Origin: Marisediminitalea aggregata
GTDB lineage: Bacteria; Pseudomonadota; Gammaproteobacteria; Enterobacterales; Alteromonadaceae
DNA: 64,000 bases
Reading direction: 5' to 3'
Assembly (NCBI RefSeq): GCF_900129565.1
Contig: NZ_FQWD01000003.1
Location: 62,001 to 126,000 of the forward strand
Shown: positions 30,473 through 41,063 of the stretch, in pieces
Position numbering within the stretch: the stretch's first letter is position 1
Layout of the letters: every line of letters starts with the position of its first letter
Made by a program: the position numbers and the translations under genes
The notes under the pieces: generated by a model
What the model was told of the DNA's origin: nothing
Database searches by the model: none
Seen by the model: only the letters and a program-made list of their open reading frames with translations

Positions 30473-30679
30473 TTACCCCTTTTTAAGCGCCTCAAGTTGC
30501 TCCAACGTGATACTGCTTGCCTGCTCTTCCAACAACACAGGAATACTGTCTTTTAGCGGATACACCAGACGGTCAAACCGACACACAAGCGCATCTGCAT
30601 CATTGTGTTGTGCAAATAACAATTTACCTTTGCACACCGGACAAGCGATTACATCGAGAAGCTTTCTATCGAATGCCAT
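30473..30679 (-). CDS. ycaR: YcaR/Trm112-like small protein
   Basis: A 68-residue protein opening MAFDRKLLDVIACPVCKGKL, the Trm112/UPF0434 signature. The first CPxC pair of the zinc ribbon is kept, but the second Cys pair typical of the eukaryotic zinc form is absent. The C-terminus PLKDSIPVLLEEQA is conserved in the family. It sits between lpxK and kdsB as in E. coli. Its function in bacteria is not firmly established. Confidence 0.92.
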   Translation of the reverse strand: MAFDRKLLDVIACPVCKGKLLFAQHNDADALVCRFDRLVYPLKDSIPVLLEEQASSITLEQLEALKKG

Positions 30680-30688
30680 AATACATCC

Positions 30689-31702
30689 TTAATATTGCCG
30701 CTGAATACGGCGAAGTTGTTCAATAATATTGTCTAAAAATTGCGCCGAAAATTGCGCTGAAATAGGCTGATACCAGCAATCATCATGCGCAAATTTAGCG
30801 GCTTTTACTGCGTCTTTTTCGGTCATAACTACGGCTTGCGCCGGTATATCATCTTCGCTGATGGCGTGATGATCAGGCAATGCTACCGTGTGATCTACCG
30901 TTAACCCGAGTTGTTGCAACTGCTTAAAGAAACGCTGTGGGTCTCCGATGCCGGCGAGTGCCGTAATCGGCTTGCTCTGGTTGGCTAAATCACTGACAGC
31001 CAGACGCATTTGTGGGTTTACCACGTTATGCAATTCTCCTGGTACAAACCGCATTTCAATTGGATTATAAGGTTGCAGATTTTTCGGAACCGGACTATCC
31101 GCGGTTCCCTGATTAAAGATAATCGTGTCTACCGTTTCCAGTCGCCACATGCCCTCACGAAGCGGGCCCATAGGCAACAATTGGCCATTGCCGAATAACC
31201 GGCCATCTACCACGACTAACTCTATATCGCGTCCTAATGCGTAATGCTGCAAACCATCATCGCTGATAATCACATCACAGTGGTGTTGAGTAATCAAATG
31301 CTGAGCGCCGCGCGGACGTTTCGGATCAATCACCACGGGTACCTGACAGCGCCGGGCAATTAACAGCGGTTCATCACCCGTCTTATCTGGTGTTAAATCA
31401 GGTGTGACATCAAACGGAAATTGTGTAGTTGTACTACCGTACCCCCGACTGACGACACCAACGTTAAAACCTGCCTGTTTAAGCGCATCACAAAGTGCAA
31501 CGACCACCGGCGTTTTACCATTGCCGCCCACACTGATATTCCCTACCACTATCACCGGCGCAGACACTGCCGTTTGCTTAGAAAAACCGGTTTTATACAG
31601 CCAGCGGCGAAGACCCGACAGCGCAGCAAACAGCAAACTGAATGGCAAAAACAACCATTGATACCAGGCTCCCTGATACCACATGCGGGTTACCCAGTTC
31701 AC
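30689..31702 (-). CDS. lpxK: tetraacyldisaccharide 4'-kinase
   Basis: Inner-membrane-associated kinase that phosphorylates the 4' position of the lipid A precursor to form lipid IVA. It is 337 residues, with a hydrophobic N-terminal helix (about 15-35) that anchors it. The P-loop is VGNISVGGNGKTPVVVAL, with Lys63. The catalytic region has SDDGLQHY and ELVVVDG. It starts at GTG 31702, 3 bp after the msbA stop, and belongs to the msbA-lpxK-ycaR-kdsB operon. Confidence 0.96.
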   Translation of the reverse strand: MNWVTRMWYQGAWYQWLFLPFSLLFAALSGLRRWLYKTGFSKQTAVSAPVIVVGNISVGGNGKTPVVVALCDALKQAGFNVGVVSRGYGSTTTQFPFDVTPDLTPDKTGDEPLLIARRCQVPVVIDPKRPRGAQHLITQHHCDVIISDDGLQHYALGRDIELVVVDGRLFGNGQLLPMGPLREGMWRLETVDTIIFNQGTADSPVPKNLQPYNPIEMRFVPGELHNVVNPQMRLAVSDLANQSKPITALAGIGDPQRFFKQLQQLGLTVDHTVALPDHHAISEDDIPAQAVVMTEKDAVKAAKFAHDDCWYQPISAQFSAQFLDNIIEQLRRIQRQY

Positions 31703-31705
31703 CCG

Positions 31706-33448
31706 TTATTCTCCGAATTGCAACGCATGGAGTTGGGCATAGGCACCATTGGCTTCGAGTAGCTGCTGATGTTTACCGCTTTCGACGACTTTACCCTGAT
31801 CGATGACCAGAATTTGGTCAGCGTTTTCAATGGTCGATAACCGGTGAGCAATGATAATACTGGTACGGTTTTGTTGCAGACGTTCCAGCGCATCCTGAAT
31901 CATTCGCTCTGATTCGGTATCCAACGCTGACGTGGCTTCATCTAAAATCAAAATAGGCGCATCGAGTAACAGTGCCCGGGCAATTGCAACGCGCTGGCGT
32001 TGTCCGCCTGATAAACTCGCGCCGTCTTCACCCACCATGGTATCCAGGCCCTGTTCCAACTCGTCAGCAAATTCCATGACATGCGCCAGTCGTGCCGCGT
32101 GCTCGATGTCTTTTCGACTCACGCTGTCACTTACGCCATAGGCAATATTGTTAGCAATGGTGTCGTTAAACAAGGTTACCTGCTGAGACACCAGTGCAAT
32201 ATTTTTGCGCAGCGAGGCCAGCGTAAAGGCGTTAATATTGGTGTTATCAACCTGAATATCGCCCTGTTGAGGTAAATAAAACCGCGTGATCAATGACGAC
32301 AATGTCGACTTACCACTGCCTGAGCGTCCCACCAGCGCGACACTGCTGCCAGCTGGAACATGCATGCTGATCTGATTGATCGCAGGTTGCGATTTCCCCG
32401 GATACGTAAAGGTCACATCGTTAAAGCGAATGTCGCCAGCGAGGCGCTTTGCATCCTGTTGGCCTGTGTCGGTTTCCGCCTGTTCGTCGAGAATGGCAAA
32501 GATGCTTTGACATGCCGCCATGCCTTTCTGAAATTCACTGTTTACGGTTGTGAGCTGTTTAAGCGGTTTGAGTAACATCACCATGTAAAACACAATGGTG
32601 ACAAAGGTACCGGCTGTCAAATCGGTTAATAATCCAGGCGTACTGGCTATGTATAACACCACGGCCAGAGCAATCGACGCGATGACCTGAATGGTAGATA
32701 CGCTCAGTGTTTGCGTCACGGCCAGTTTCATATTTTGCTGGCGATTACTGTTATTCTTTTGCGCGAAACGCTGCTGTTCTTTGTCCTGACCTCCAAACAT
32801 CAGCACCACTTTGTGGCCTTTTACCACTTGTTCTACTGCACTGGTGAGGCTGCCCATGGACTGCTGAATATTGCGGCTGACTTTTCTGAAACGTTTTGTG
32901 ACGTAGCTAACAATAACCGCGACAACCGGCCCAACGAACAGAAAGACCAACGAAAGCTGCCACGACAGGTAAAACATCCAAATCAGAATACCTATCACCA
33001 ACGCCCCTTCCCGCACCAGAATGGCCAGTGACTTACTGGATGCTCTGGCAATTTGATCGGTGTCGTAAATCACTTTGGAGATCAGGTTGCCCTTGGCCTG
33101 CTGGTCGTGAAAGCTGACCGGCAGATTGATGTACTTGGCAAACAACTGCTGGCGCATTTTCATGACAACTTGTGCACCAATCCAGCTAAGCGCATAACTT
33201 CCAAGGAAATTAAATATGCCGCGTAATATAAAAACCGGAACAACGAGATAAGCCGCCATCCGCAAATAATCGTAATCCTGCTTATTTAAGGCCTGATCGA
33301 TAACAGGTTGCACTTGGGATATGACGAAAGTATCGAGGCCAGAATAACCTACCATGCCAATGAAAGCGGCGACGAACGCCAACTTGTATTCGCGTAAATA
33401 AGAAAAAAAGCGTTTTACCGGCAAGTCTTGAGGGCTGTTTGAATGCAT
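31706..33448 (-). CDS. msbA: lipid A export ATP-binding/permease protein
   Basis: Homodimeric ABC transporter that flips core-lipid A across the inner membrane. It is 580 residues, with a six-helix transmembrane domain (about 20-310) and a nucleotide-binding domain. Visible motifs are Walker A VGRSGSGKSTLSSL near 375, signature LSGGQRQRVAIARALL, Walker B ILILDEATSALD and the H-loop IIIAHRLS. It is probably essential for growth. It precedes lpxK, as in other Gammaproteobacteria. Confidence 0.97.
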   Translation of the reverse strand: MHSNSPQDLPVKRFFSYLREYKLAFVAAFIGMVGYSGLDTFVISQVQPVIDQALNKQDYDYLRMAAYLVVPVFILRGIFNFLGSYALSWIGAQVVMKMRQQLFAKYINLPVSFHDQQAKGNLISKVIYDTDQIARASSKSLAILVREGALVIGILIWMFYLSWQLSLVFLFVGPVVAVIVSYVTKRFRKVSRNIQQSMGSLTSAVEQVVKGHKVVLMFGGQDKEQQRFAQKNNSNRQQNMKLAVTQTLSVSTIQVIASIALAVVLYIASTPGLLTDLTAGTFVTIVFYMVMLLKPLKQLTTVNSEFQKGMAACQSIFAILDEQAETDTGQQDAKRLAGDIRFNDVTFTYPGKSQPAINQISMHVPAGSSVALVGRSGSGKSTLSSLITRFYLPQQGDIQVDNTNINAFTLASLRKNIALVSQQVTLFNDTIANNIAYGVSDSVSRKDIEHAARLAHVMEFADELEQGLDTMVGEDGASLSGGQRQRVAIARALLLDAPILILDEATSALDTESERMIQDALERLQQNRTSIIIAHRLSTIENADQILVIDQGKVVESGKHQQLLEANGAYAQLHALQFGE

Positions 33449-33510
33449 ATCACACTAATATCTAAATGAATCGCGCGTATTGTACCTGTTATATGGGCAA
33501 TTCACTAATT

Positions 33511-35850
33511 TCAAAATGCATGATGGTACCAGGGTCCAATTTGCCGGTATTGTTGAATTGTCAGTGACTTACCCATATCAACGCGAAGATACCCGGTTTT
33601 ACTCGTGTTAATTGTCGTGACATTGCGCCGTTGGTAGCGATCCACAACCTGTGGATTGGGAAAGCCCCAACGGTTTAACCAGCCTTGCGAGAAAATCGCA
33701 TATCTGGGAGATACTGCATTAATAAAGGCTTCCGTGGACGACGTTGCGCTGCCGTGATGAGGTGCCAACAACACATCTGCATTGAGTAAGCCTAGCTCGG
33801 TTTGTCGGTTCAGTTGGGTAATCAATGTCTGTTCAGCACTCGCCTCTATGTCTCCGGGAAAAAGCGCAGAGTGATATTGACCTGACACTTTCACAACACA
33901 AGAGCGATTGTTATCTGAATCGGTAATATCACTATTAGCCAATGGCCAGAAGGTTTCAAACTGCAACCCCTGCCACATCCATTGCATTCCACTTTCACAT
34001 CCGTTGTCGGGCGATAGCATCGTCAGTTCAGGGAAAGTGCGCTTGAGGACTTCGAGCCCGCCGGCATGGTCGTTATCGCCATGACTTATAATTAACAAGT
34101 CTACGGTCAAACCATGCTGTTGAATAAACGGCAGTAAAACCGACTCTGCGTAACTGCCCGTGTCACTAAAACTGGCTCCGGTATCAATAATCACCGCCCT
34201 ACCGTAACGCGTAACCATGGACGCGCTACCTTGTCCGACATCAAAGTAATGAATTAACTCAGGTTTTTTAGCAAAACCTGGTAAAAATTTGGGATAGAGG
34301 CAAACAAACAGAATAACGAGCATGAGTCTGTGCTTTCCTATAAAAGGCAGCATTAGAACGCCGAGTATCACTACCGTAATGGCCAACAATACGGACTGAC
34401 TTCCACTCAAAAGCGCAGTACCGACACCATCCTCGATACGTAAGGCTCCCCATTTCATGAACTGAAGAATACGGTCTAGACATGACCCCACCAGATTCAG
34501 ATAAGTTCGTAACAACACCGAATCAGCGTCGCAGCAAAGTAACAAAAGAAGCCCAACTAAACATGCCGGAACAATGGCAAGACTCATGAGAGGAATGAGC
34601 AGAAGATTAAAAACCGGGGCGACCCAACTGACACTCTGAAACATAACAAGCGTCATTGGGATCAGGCCAACACTCATCAGTCCCTGCATGATGAGTAGCT
34701 TCCGCCACCAGGGCACTTCTGCACGAAAACAGCTTCGCCAGCGCCAATGTATAAGCATGATAATGGCTACTGCTCCCAAACTTAAATAGAGCGCCATTCC
34801 GTACACAGCTTCAGGCTGGATCACAAGGCAAATGGTAGCGGTCAGCAAGAGTACGTTGCTATGCCCAAGCCGCCTTGACCAGCTCCACAAGCAAATCCAT
34901 ACACACAACACCACATACGCGCGAGTCACTGATACCTGCCAATTAGCACAGTACGCATAGGCCGTGCTGCCTAGCAGCATGCATGCCCATTGCACAGGCA
35001 ATAACGACGTAAATCGGAAACGACTGGCACGACACAACACACTCACGCATTGAACGCAAATCAACATTACACCGCCGGCAAGTGCGAGATGTAAGCCGGA
35101 GATAGCAAACAAATGCGCAGTACCCGTTGCTTTTAAGAGCGTCCAGTCTTCATCAGTGAAACCTCTTCGATCGCCAAACATCAGCGCTTGCAACCACTTA
35201 TCCCCCGTTACCTGTAATGCGGATAAGGTTTGTTGAAGTTGTGACCTTAGTGTGAGTGACGGGCGAACCAGCGCAACCTGCTGCCCTATTACGTAACCGG
35301 TGCGCACTATCTGCTGACTCACATACCATTTTTGCGTGTCAAAACCGGCAGGATTAGCAACGGCTCGGGCGGGTTTAAGCCTGACCTTCGCTGAAATCTG
35401 TTGAGACACAATAAAATGTTTGTCCGGCTCATAGTAATATATGACAGCCTTAAGCTCAGAAGGCCAGGCTTTGCCACCTATTCTGACCTGTTCCAATATC
35501 AGCCTGCTACTGCGTGTGTTGTTTGAAATCCCGGCAATTCGTCCCTCAATTGTGACATCTTGTTGAATTTCACCCTCCAGCTGTTGCCAGTACAGGTATC
35601 TTTGGCCTAAACTCGCAGCCCAGAGAATACCCACGCACCCACCTATTGTGAGTCCGGTCAGGATTGGCTTGACATTAGTCAACAAAACGAACGGTCGGGT
35701 TTTGCGTTGTAACGTAACAAAGAGTACTATTCCAACAACGGTAATCAACGCAACCTGCAAAGGGTGTGATGGCATGGATGTCCACCATTGTGAAGACACC
35801 ACTGCGCAACAAAACCCTGTTGTAATACTGCTTAGAATGCGTCCGTTCAC
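33511..35850 (-). CDS. comEC: ComEC/Rec2 family DNA internalisation protein
   Basis: Membrane channel protein for uptake of single-stranded DNA during transformation. It is 779 residues from a GTG start. An N-terminal membrane part and an OB-like domain are followed by the Competence domain (LFAISGLHLALAGGVML near 245) with many helices. A C-terminal metallo-beta-lactamase-like domain has SHGDNDHAGGLEVL near 595 and LAPHHGSATSS near 702. E. coli YcaI is the homologue next to msbA, so the position is conserved. The intact C-terminal nuclease-like motif makes it a possible working competence gene. Confidence 0.93.
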   Translation of the reverse strand: MNGRILSSITTGFCCAVVSSQWWTSMPSHPLQVALITVVGIVLFVTLQRKTRPFVLLTNVKPILTGLTIGGCVGILWAASLGQRYLYWQQLEGEIQQDVTIEGRIAGISNNTRSSRLILEQVRIGGKAWPSELKAVIYYYEPDKHFIVSQQISAKVRLKPARAVANPAGFDTQKWYVSQQIVRTGYVIGQQVALVRPSLTLRSQLQQTLSALQVTGDKWLQALMFGDRRGFTDEDWTLLKATGTAHLFAISGLHLALAGGVMLICVQCVSVLCRASRFRFTSLLPVQWACMLLGSTAYAYCANWQVSVTRAYVVLCVWICLWSWSRRLGHSNVLLLTATICLVIQPEAVYGMALYLSLGAVAIIMLIHWRWRSCFRAEVPWWRKLLIMQGLMSVGLIPMTLVMFQSVSWVAPVFNLLLIPLMSLAIVPACLVGLLLLLCCDADSVLLRTYLNLVGSCLDRILQFMKWGALRIEDGVGTALLSGSQSVLLAITVVILGVLMLPFIGKHRLMLVILFVCLYPKFLPGFAKKPELIHYFDVGQGSASMVTRYGRAVIIDTGASFSDTGSYAESVLLPFIQQHGLTVDLLIISHGDNDHAGGLEVLKRTFPELTMLSPDNGCESGMQWMWQGLQFETFWPLANSDITDSDNNRSCVVKVSGQYHSALFPGDIEASAEQTLITQLNRQTELGLLNADVLLAPHHGSATSSTEAFINAVSPRYAIFSQGWLNRWGFPNPQVVDRYQRRNVTTINTSKTGYLRVDMGKSLTIQQYRQIGPWYHHAF

Positions 35851-35884
35851 CCGATGACTCAGTTGTCAAAATAGTTTGAAAGGT

Positions 35885-36412
35885 ATGCCTAAAAAATTCA
35901 TAAAGCGATTTTTGCCAGATCATCAGTCAGTTAAAAATAACCGGGCGTTAAAAATTTTCGGCACTATTCTGCACGAGCCCAATCTCTGGCATTTAAACCG
36001 CAAGTCTGCCGCCGGCGCTTTCGGCATTGGATTATTTTTTGCATTTTGGCCAGTGCCCTTTCAGATGTGGCTGTCCGCCGCAACCGCCATTCCGTGCCGG
36101 GTTAATTTACCGTTATCCATAGCCACAGTATGGATCACAAACCCGTTCACCATGCCGCCCATATTTTACGGTGCTTATCTTGTAGGCTCTACTGTACTGG
36201 GGACCGATTCTCAGGCCTTTCATTTTGAACCAACCTGGGACTGGGTGGTGAATTCCTTATCCACAATAGGTCCTGCCTTTTTATTAGGCTGCGGGATCTG
36301 CTCCATTGTGTTTGGCATTGCCGGTTACTACAGTCTGAACTGGCTATGGCGCTTTTCTGTTCGAAAGGCCTGGCAAGCGCGAAAGCAAAAGCGTGGGCAA
36401 ACTGCCGCTTAA
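35885..36412 (+). CDS. DUF2062 family membrane protein
   Basis: A 175-residue protein with a basic N-terminus and two or three predicted helices (about 45-65, 80-100 and 125-150). FAIGLFFAFWPVPFQM-like and NPFTMPPIFYGAYLVG segments identify DUF2062. It is divergent from comEC with only about 25 bp between starts, a pairing often seen in relatives. I set the start at ATG 35885 (MPKKFIKRF) with GAAAGG just upstream. Function is unknown. Confidence 0.85.
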   Translation: MPKKFIKRFLPDHQSVKNNRALKIFGTILHEPNLWHLNRKSAAGAFGIGLFFAFWPVPFQMWLSAATAIPCRVNLPLSIATVWITNPFTMPPIFYGAYLVGSTVLGTDSQAFHFEPTWDWVVNSLSTIGPAFLLGCGICSIVFGIAGYYSLNWLWRFSVRKAWQARKQKRGQTAA

Positions 36413-36716
36413 CACCTCCAATCCTTTTTCTGTAACAGTGAGTACCGATAACCACTAGTGTCTAATCGGAATTACTCATACCTGTCTATGTCGTGATTTA
36501 TTTAGTTAAAAAATAAGTTATAAAAGATGCAAGATGGATCACTTCTACGCCATCAATTAGGGGTAAACCCTCATAACCATTGTTCACATAATCACCTAGA
36601 ATTTTACATGTCATTTACATGACGATAGTACCAGTTTGGGGAGTTGTTCAGGCATAGTCGCCAACCTCACATTGGATTGCATTACGTACATTTATTTACG
36701 TTGCTGTGGAGAAGGT
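36413..36716. other. gene-free stretch before the PEP-CTERM-like gene
   Basis: These 304 bp hold no convincing gene. I see an imperfect hairpin at about 36439-36477 (CCGAT/ATCGG core), a small inverted repeat AGGG-GTAAA-CCCT at about 36558-36571, and an AT-rich segment likely to contain the promoter of the next gene. No clear -35/-10 pair and no sigma-54 consensus could be picked. Confidence 0.5.
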
Positions 36717-37625
36717 ATGATGAACAGATTAATGAAAAAGAGCGCAGGTTATTGCGGCTTGGTATTGGGTTTCTCAATGATTGCCACGGGTGCGCAAGCT
36801 ACGGTGATTGCAAGTGAAAGCAATGCTTACGCACTGGGTGTGGATTTAAGCGTAGAGGTCAATAATGTGGCTGCCGCTCAGGCGAGTTTAACGCTGCCGT
36901 CGATGTTACAACAAACTGCACCCGGCGCTTACGATATGTCGAATACGGCAATATCCGTTGATGCCAGTGTAGGTGCCACGTTTGCAGGGCTTCAGGACGC
37001 CGACGTATTTGCTTCGACAGGGGTATTTAACGGCCAGATCACCTCAGATGTCGATGGTGGAAACGGGTCAAGAATGACCACTGGGTACAGTGAAGTGAAC
37101 GGTTTAGGTAGTAACGTGTTTGATACCACGGTTCCGCTGGATCTGAGCGCCTTGCTGTCGGTCAACAGTACAACGTTAAACAGTTACGCTGAAGTGTCCG
37201 GAGATTGGGGATCATTTTCAGCGGTGGGTAGTTCAATCATAGAAGACTTGAGCATCTTCTTTTTGGGCAGTCAGGTAGACCTGCTCTCTGAAGGCATTAC
37301 GGCTGACGTGCTGGCAGGTTCGACGCCAAACTTTCAGCTCATTGATTTTAATGGTATCGCAGGTTTAGACCTGATCTTAAACGAACAAAACAGCACATGC
37401 TCAATGTCTGGTTTTTGTAGCATGGAAGTAAACGCACTTCGATTTGCTTTTGAAGGCGTTAGTTTACTTGATGCTGGCATAGATGGACTGATCAATGGCG
37501 AGCTGATCATTGGTCACAGCTATGCGGAAATGACCGGCATGCCCACCGCACCGGTTAACGCACCGGCCGCTTTAGGTATGTTGCTCATGGCCACCGCAAT
37601 CAGCGTAATGAGAGCTCGCCGGTAA
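36717..37625 (+). CDS. secreted protein with PEP-CTERM-like C-terminal sorting signal
   Basis: A 302-residue exported protein I cannot assign to a named family. A basic N-terminus and hydrophobic core ending near GAQAT form a signal peptide. The body is rich in Ala, Ser, Gly, Val and Asp with few charges, and has one cysteine pair in CSMSGFCSM near 257-265. The C-terminus VNAPAALGMLLMATAISVMRARR has the tripartite plan of exosortase substrates (short Pro motif, one hydrophobic helix, Arg cluster), with APA where the classic form has PEP. Start ATG 36717 (or 36720) follows GGAGAAGG. It is monocistronic. It is probably processed and anchored or secreted by an exosortase encoded elsewhere. Confidence 0.78.
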   Translation: MMNRLMKKSAGYCGLVLGFSMIATGAQATVIASESNAYALGVDLSVEVNNVAAAQASLTLPSMLQQTAPGAYDMSNTAISVDASVGATFAGLQDADVFASTGVFNGQITSDVDGGNGSRMTTGYSEVNGLGSNVFDTTVPLDLSALLSVNSTTLNSYAEVSGDWGSFSAVGSSIIEDLSIFFLGSQVDLLSEGITADVLAGSTPNFQLIDFNGIAGLDLILNEQNSTCSMSGFCSMEVNALRFAFEGVSLLDAGIDGLINGELIIGHSYAEMTGMPTAPVNAPAALGMLLMATAISVMRARR

Positions 37626-37653
37626 AGCATTCGCATTGTCAGGCCCTCGCGTC

Positions 37654-37694
37654 GACAGTAGGTGTCAGCCCTAACCGGCACCTACTGTCACTTT
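37654..37694 (+). terminator. terminator after the PEP-CTERM-like gene
   Basis: The 11-bp stem GACAGTAGGTG/CACCTACTGTC is followed by ACTTTTATT on the plus strand, between this gene and convergent ligA. Confidence 0.75.
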
Positions 37695-37697
37695 TAT

Positions 37698-39740
<2,043 letters not shown>

Positions 39741-39778
39741 TCACTAAGCACGCTGACTGCGCGCACAAGAAAGTTAGC

Positions 39779-39798
39779 AGGGCTGGCTAGCCAGCCCT
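39779..39798. repeat. 20-bp perfect palindrome between zipA and ligA
   Basis: The sequence AGGGCTGGCT followed by its reverse complement AGCCAGCCCT forms a perfect palindrome 8 bp after the zipA stop. It would form a GC-rich hairpin in the transcript, without a strong T run, so it may attenuate zipA-ligA readthrough or stabilise the zipA mRNA end. Confidence 0.6.
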
Positions 39799-39806
39799 CG
39801 GTGTAT

Positions 39807-41042
39807 TTAGTGTTTGGCAATCATACGCTTGCGTTCGAAATCTCGTATCTTTTCGACGTATTGCTGAATGCCTTGTTTGGTTAATACGCTGCGACGGCCG
39901 TCCAGGACCTGTGCATTAAATTCATCGGCGATTTTGCGAGCGGCATTGTGCATCATGTTAAACACCTGATGCGGGTCACCTTCTATAGGCAACAACATAA
40001 ACAACGACACACCCCGGGTAGTAAAGTTTTCCAGATTGTCGATATCGAAGTTACCTGGCTTGAACATATTTGCCAGACTAAATAACACCGGGCCTTTGCC
40101 ATTAGAATTTACATGGCGGTGGAAGATATCCTGATCGCCAAATTTGAAGCCCAGCGTGAGCAACATGGGCAACAAAGCTGCTCCACTTATAGGTGCATCT
40201 TCTGGTGCTCGAACGTTCAGGATCAATACTTCCTGTCCAACACTGGCGGCGTCTGCAGCCGGTTTTTCGGGTGCGGCATCGCTCGGAGGCGCTGCTTTTT
40301 GCGAATCATCAAAATCAATTTGCATCTGTTCGTCATCACCAAAATTAGGTTCCTGGCGACGTCGAATCGATTGTCGGGTTTTCTTCCGGGGTGCAGGCTT
40401 TTCAACTGGGGCTGCTTTCGGCGCTTCCACTGGTTTATCTTTCAGTGTATCGGGCGCTTCTTGTGCATCCAGGGAAAAATCAATCGTCGGCTCTTTTTCT
40501 GCCTGAGAAGGTGCCTCTGCTTTATGGGGTTCGGTGGGCGCTTCGTCTTTCAACAAAAACGACGGCGGGGCCGGAATAGCTTCACCCGCATCAGTGACAG
40601 ATTCTTTTGTACTAAACTGCGGCTTAGGGTTAGACACCACAGACGCATACAGTTTTTCAGCTTCTGGCTGTTTAGCCTCAGGCTGCTTAGTTTCTGACTG
40701 AGGTGTGTTGCTCTCTTCTTCCGGGAGCAATTCAGATTTTGTTTCAACGCTTTCACCAGAAGATACATCGCTGGCTTGCGCGATGTTTTCTTCATCGTCT
40801 GAATCGTCGGTATCGGGCGTATGGCCGCTTACTACACGAACGGAGCCTATACCGTATTCATCAAATTGCTCTGTTGAATTCTCATCGTCTGCAGCGTCGT
40901 CTTCCTGCCAATCCTGAGGTTCAATACGCGGGGGCTTTTTGGCTTTATTGTTTTTACGAATATTCCATAAGCCATGTGCTAATACGCCGATGATAAAAAA
41001 ACCACCAAGCAGCAACAGTGACCAACGTAATTCATCTTCCAT
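39807..41042 (-). CDS. zipA: cell division protein ZipA
   Basis: Inner-membrane division protein that binds the FtsZ C-terminal tail and tethers the Z ring. It is 411 residues. An N-terminal helix (LRWSLLLLGGFFIIGVLAHGL, about 4-24) anchors it, followed by a basic patch and a long Glu/Pro/Ser/Ala-rich linker (about 45-265). The C-terminal FtsZ-binding domain starts near 270 and has FSLANMFKPGNFD. The linker contains short repeats such as SETKQPEAKQPEAEK. It lies 21 bp after smc in the usual order. Confidence 0.93.
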   Translation of the reverse strand: MEDELRWSLLLLGGFFIIGVLAHGLWNIRKNNKAKKPPRIEPQDWQEDDAADDENSTEQFDEYGIGSVRVVSGHTPDTDDSDDEENIAQASDVSSGESVETKSELLPEEESNTPQSETKQPEAKQPEAEKLYASVVSNPKPQFSTKESVTDAGEAIPAPPSFLLKDEAPTEPHKAEAPSQAEKEPTIDFSLDAQEAPDTLKDKPVEAPKAAPVEKPAPRKKTRQSIRRRQEPNFGDDEQMQIDFDDSQKAAPPSDAAPEKPAADAASVGQEVLILNVRAPEDAPISGAALLPMLLTLGFKFGDQDIFHRHVNSNGKGPVLFSLANMFKPGNFDIDNLENFTTRGVSLFMLLPIEGDPHQVFNMMHNAARKIADEFNAQVLDGRRSVLTKQGIQQYVEKIRDFERKRMIAKH

Positions 41043-41063
41043 CGATTTCTATGCCCTGTGTCA

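Noticed and set aside
40113..40697. Plus-strand open frame opposite zipA
   Set aside because: The composition (Phe, Arg, Cys, Leu) follows from the low-complexity Glu/Pro linker of zipA read backwards.
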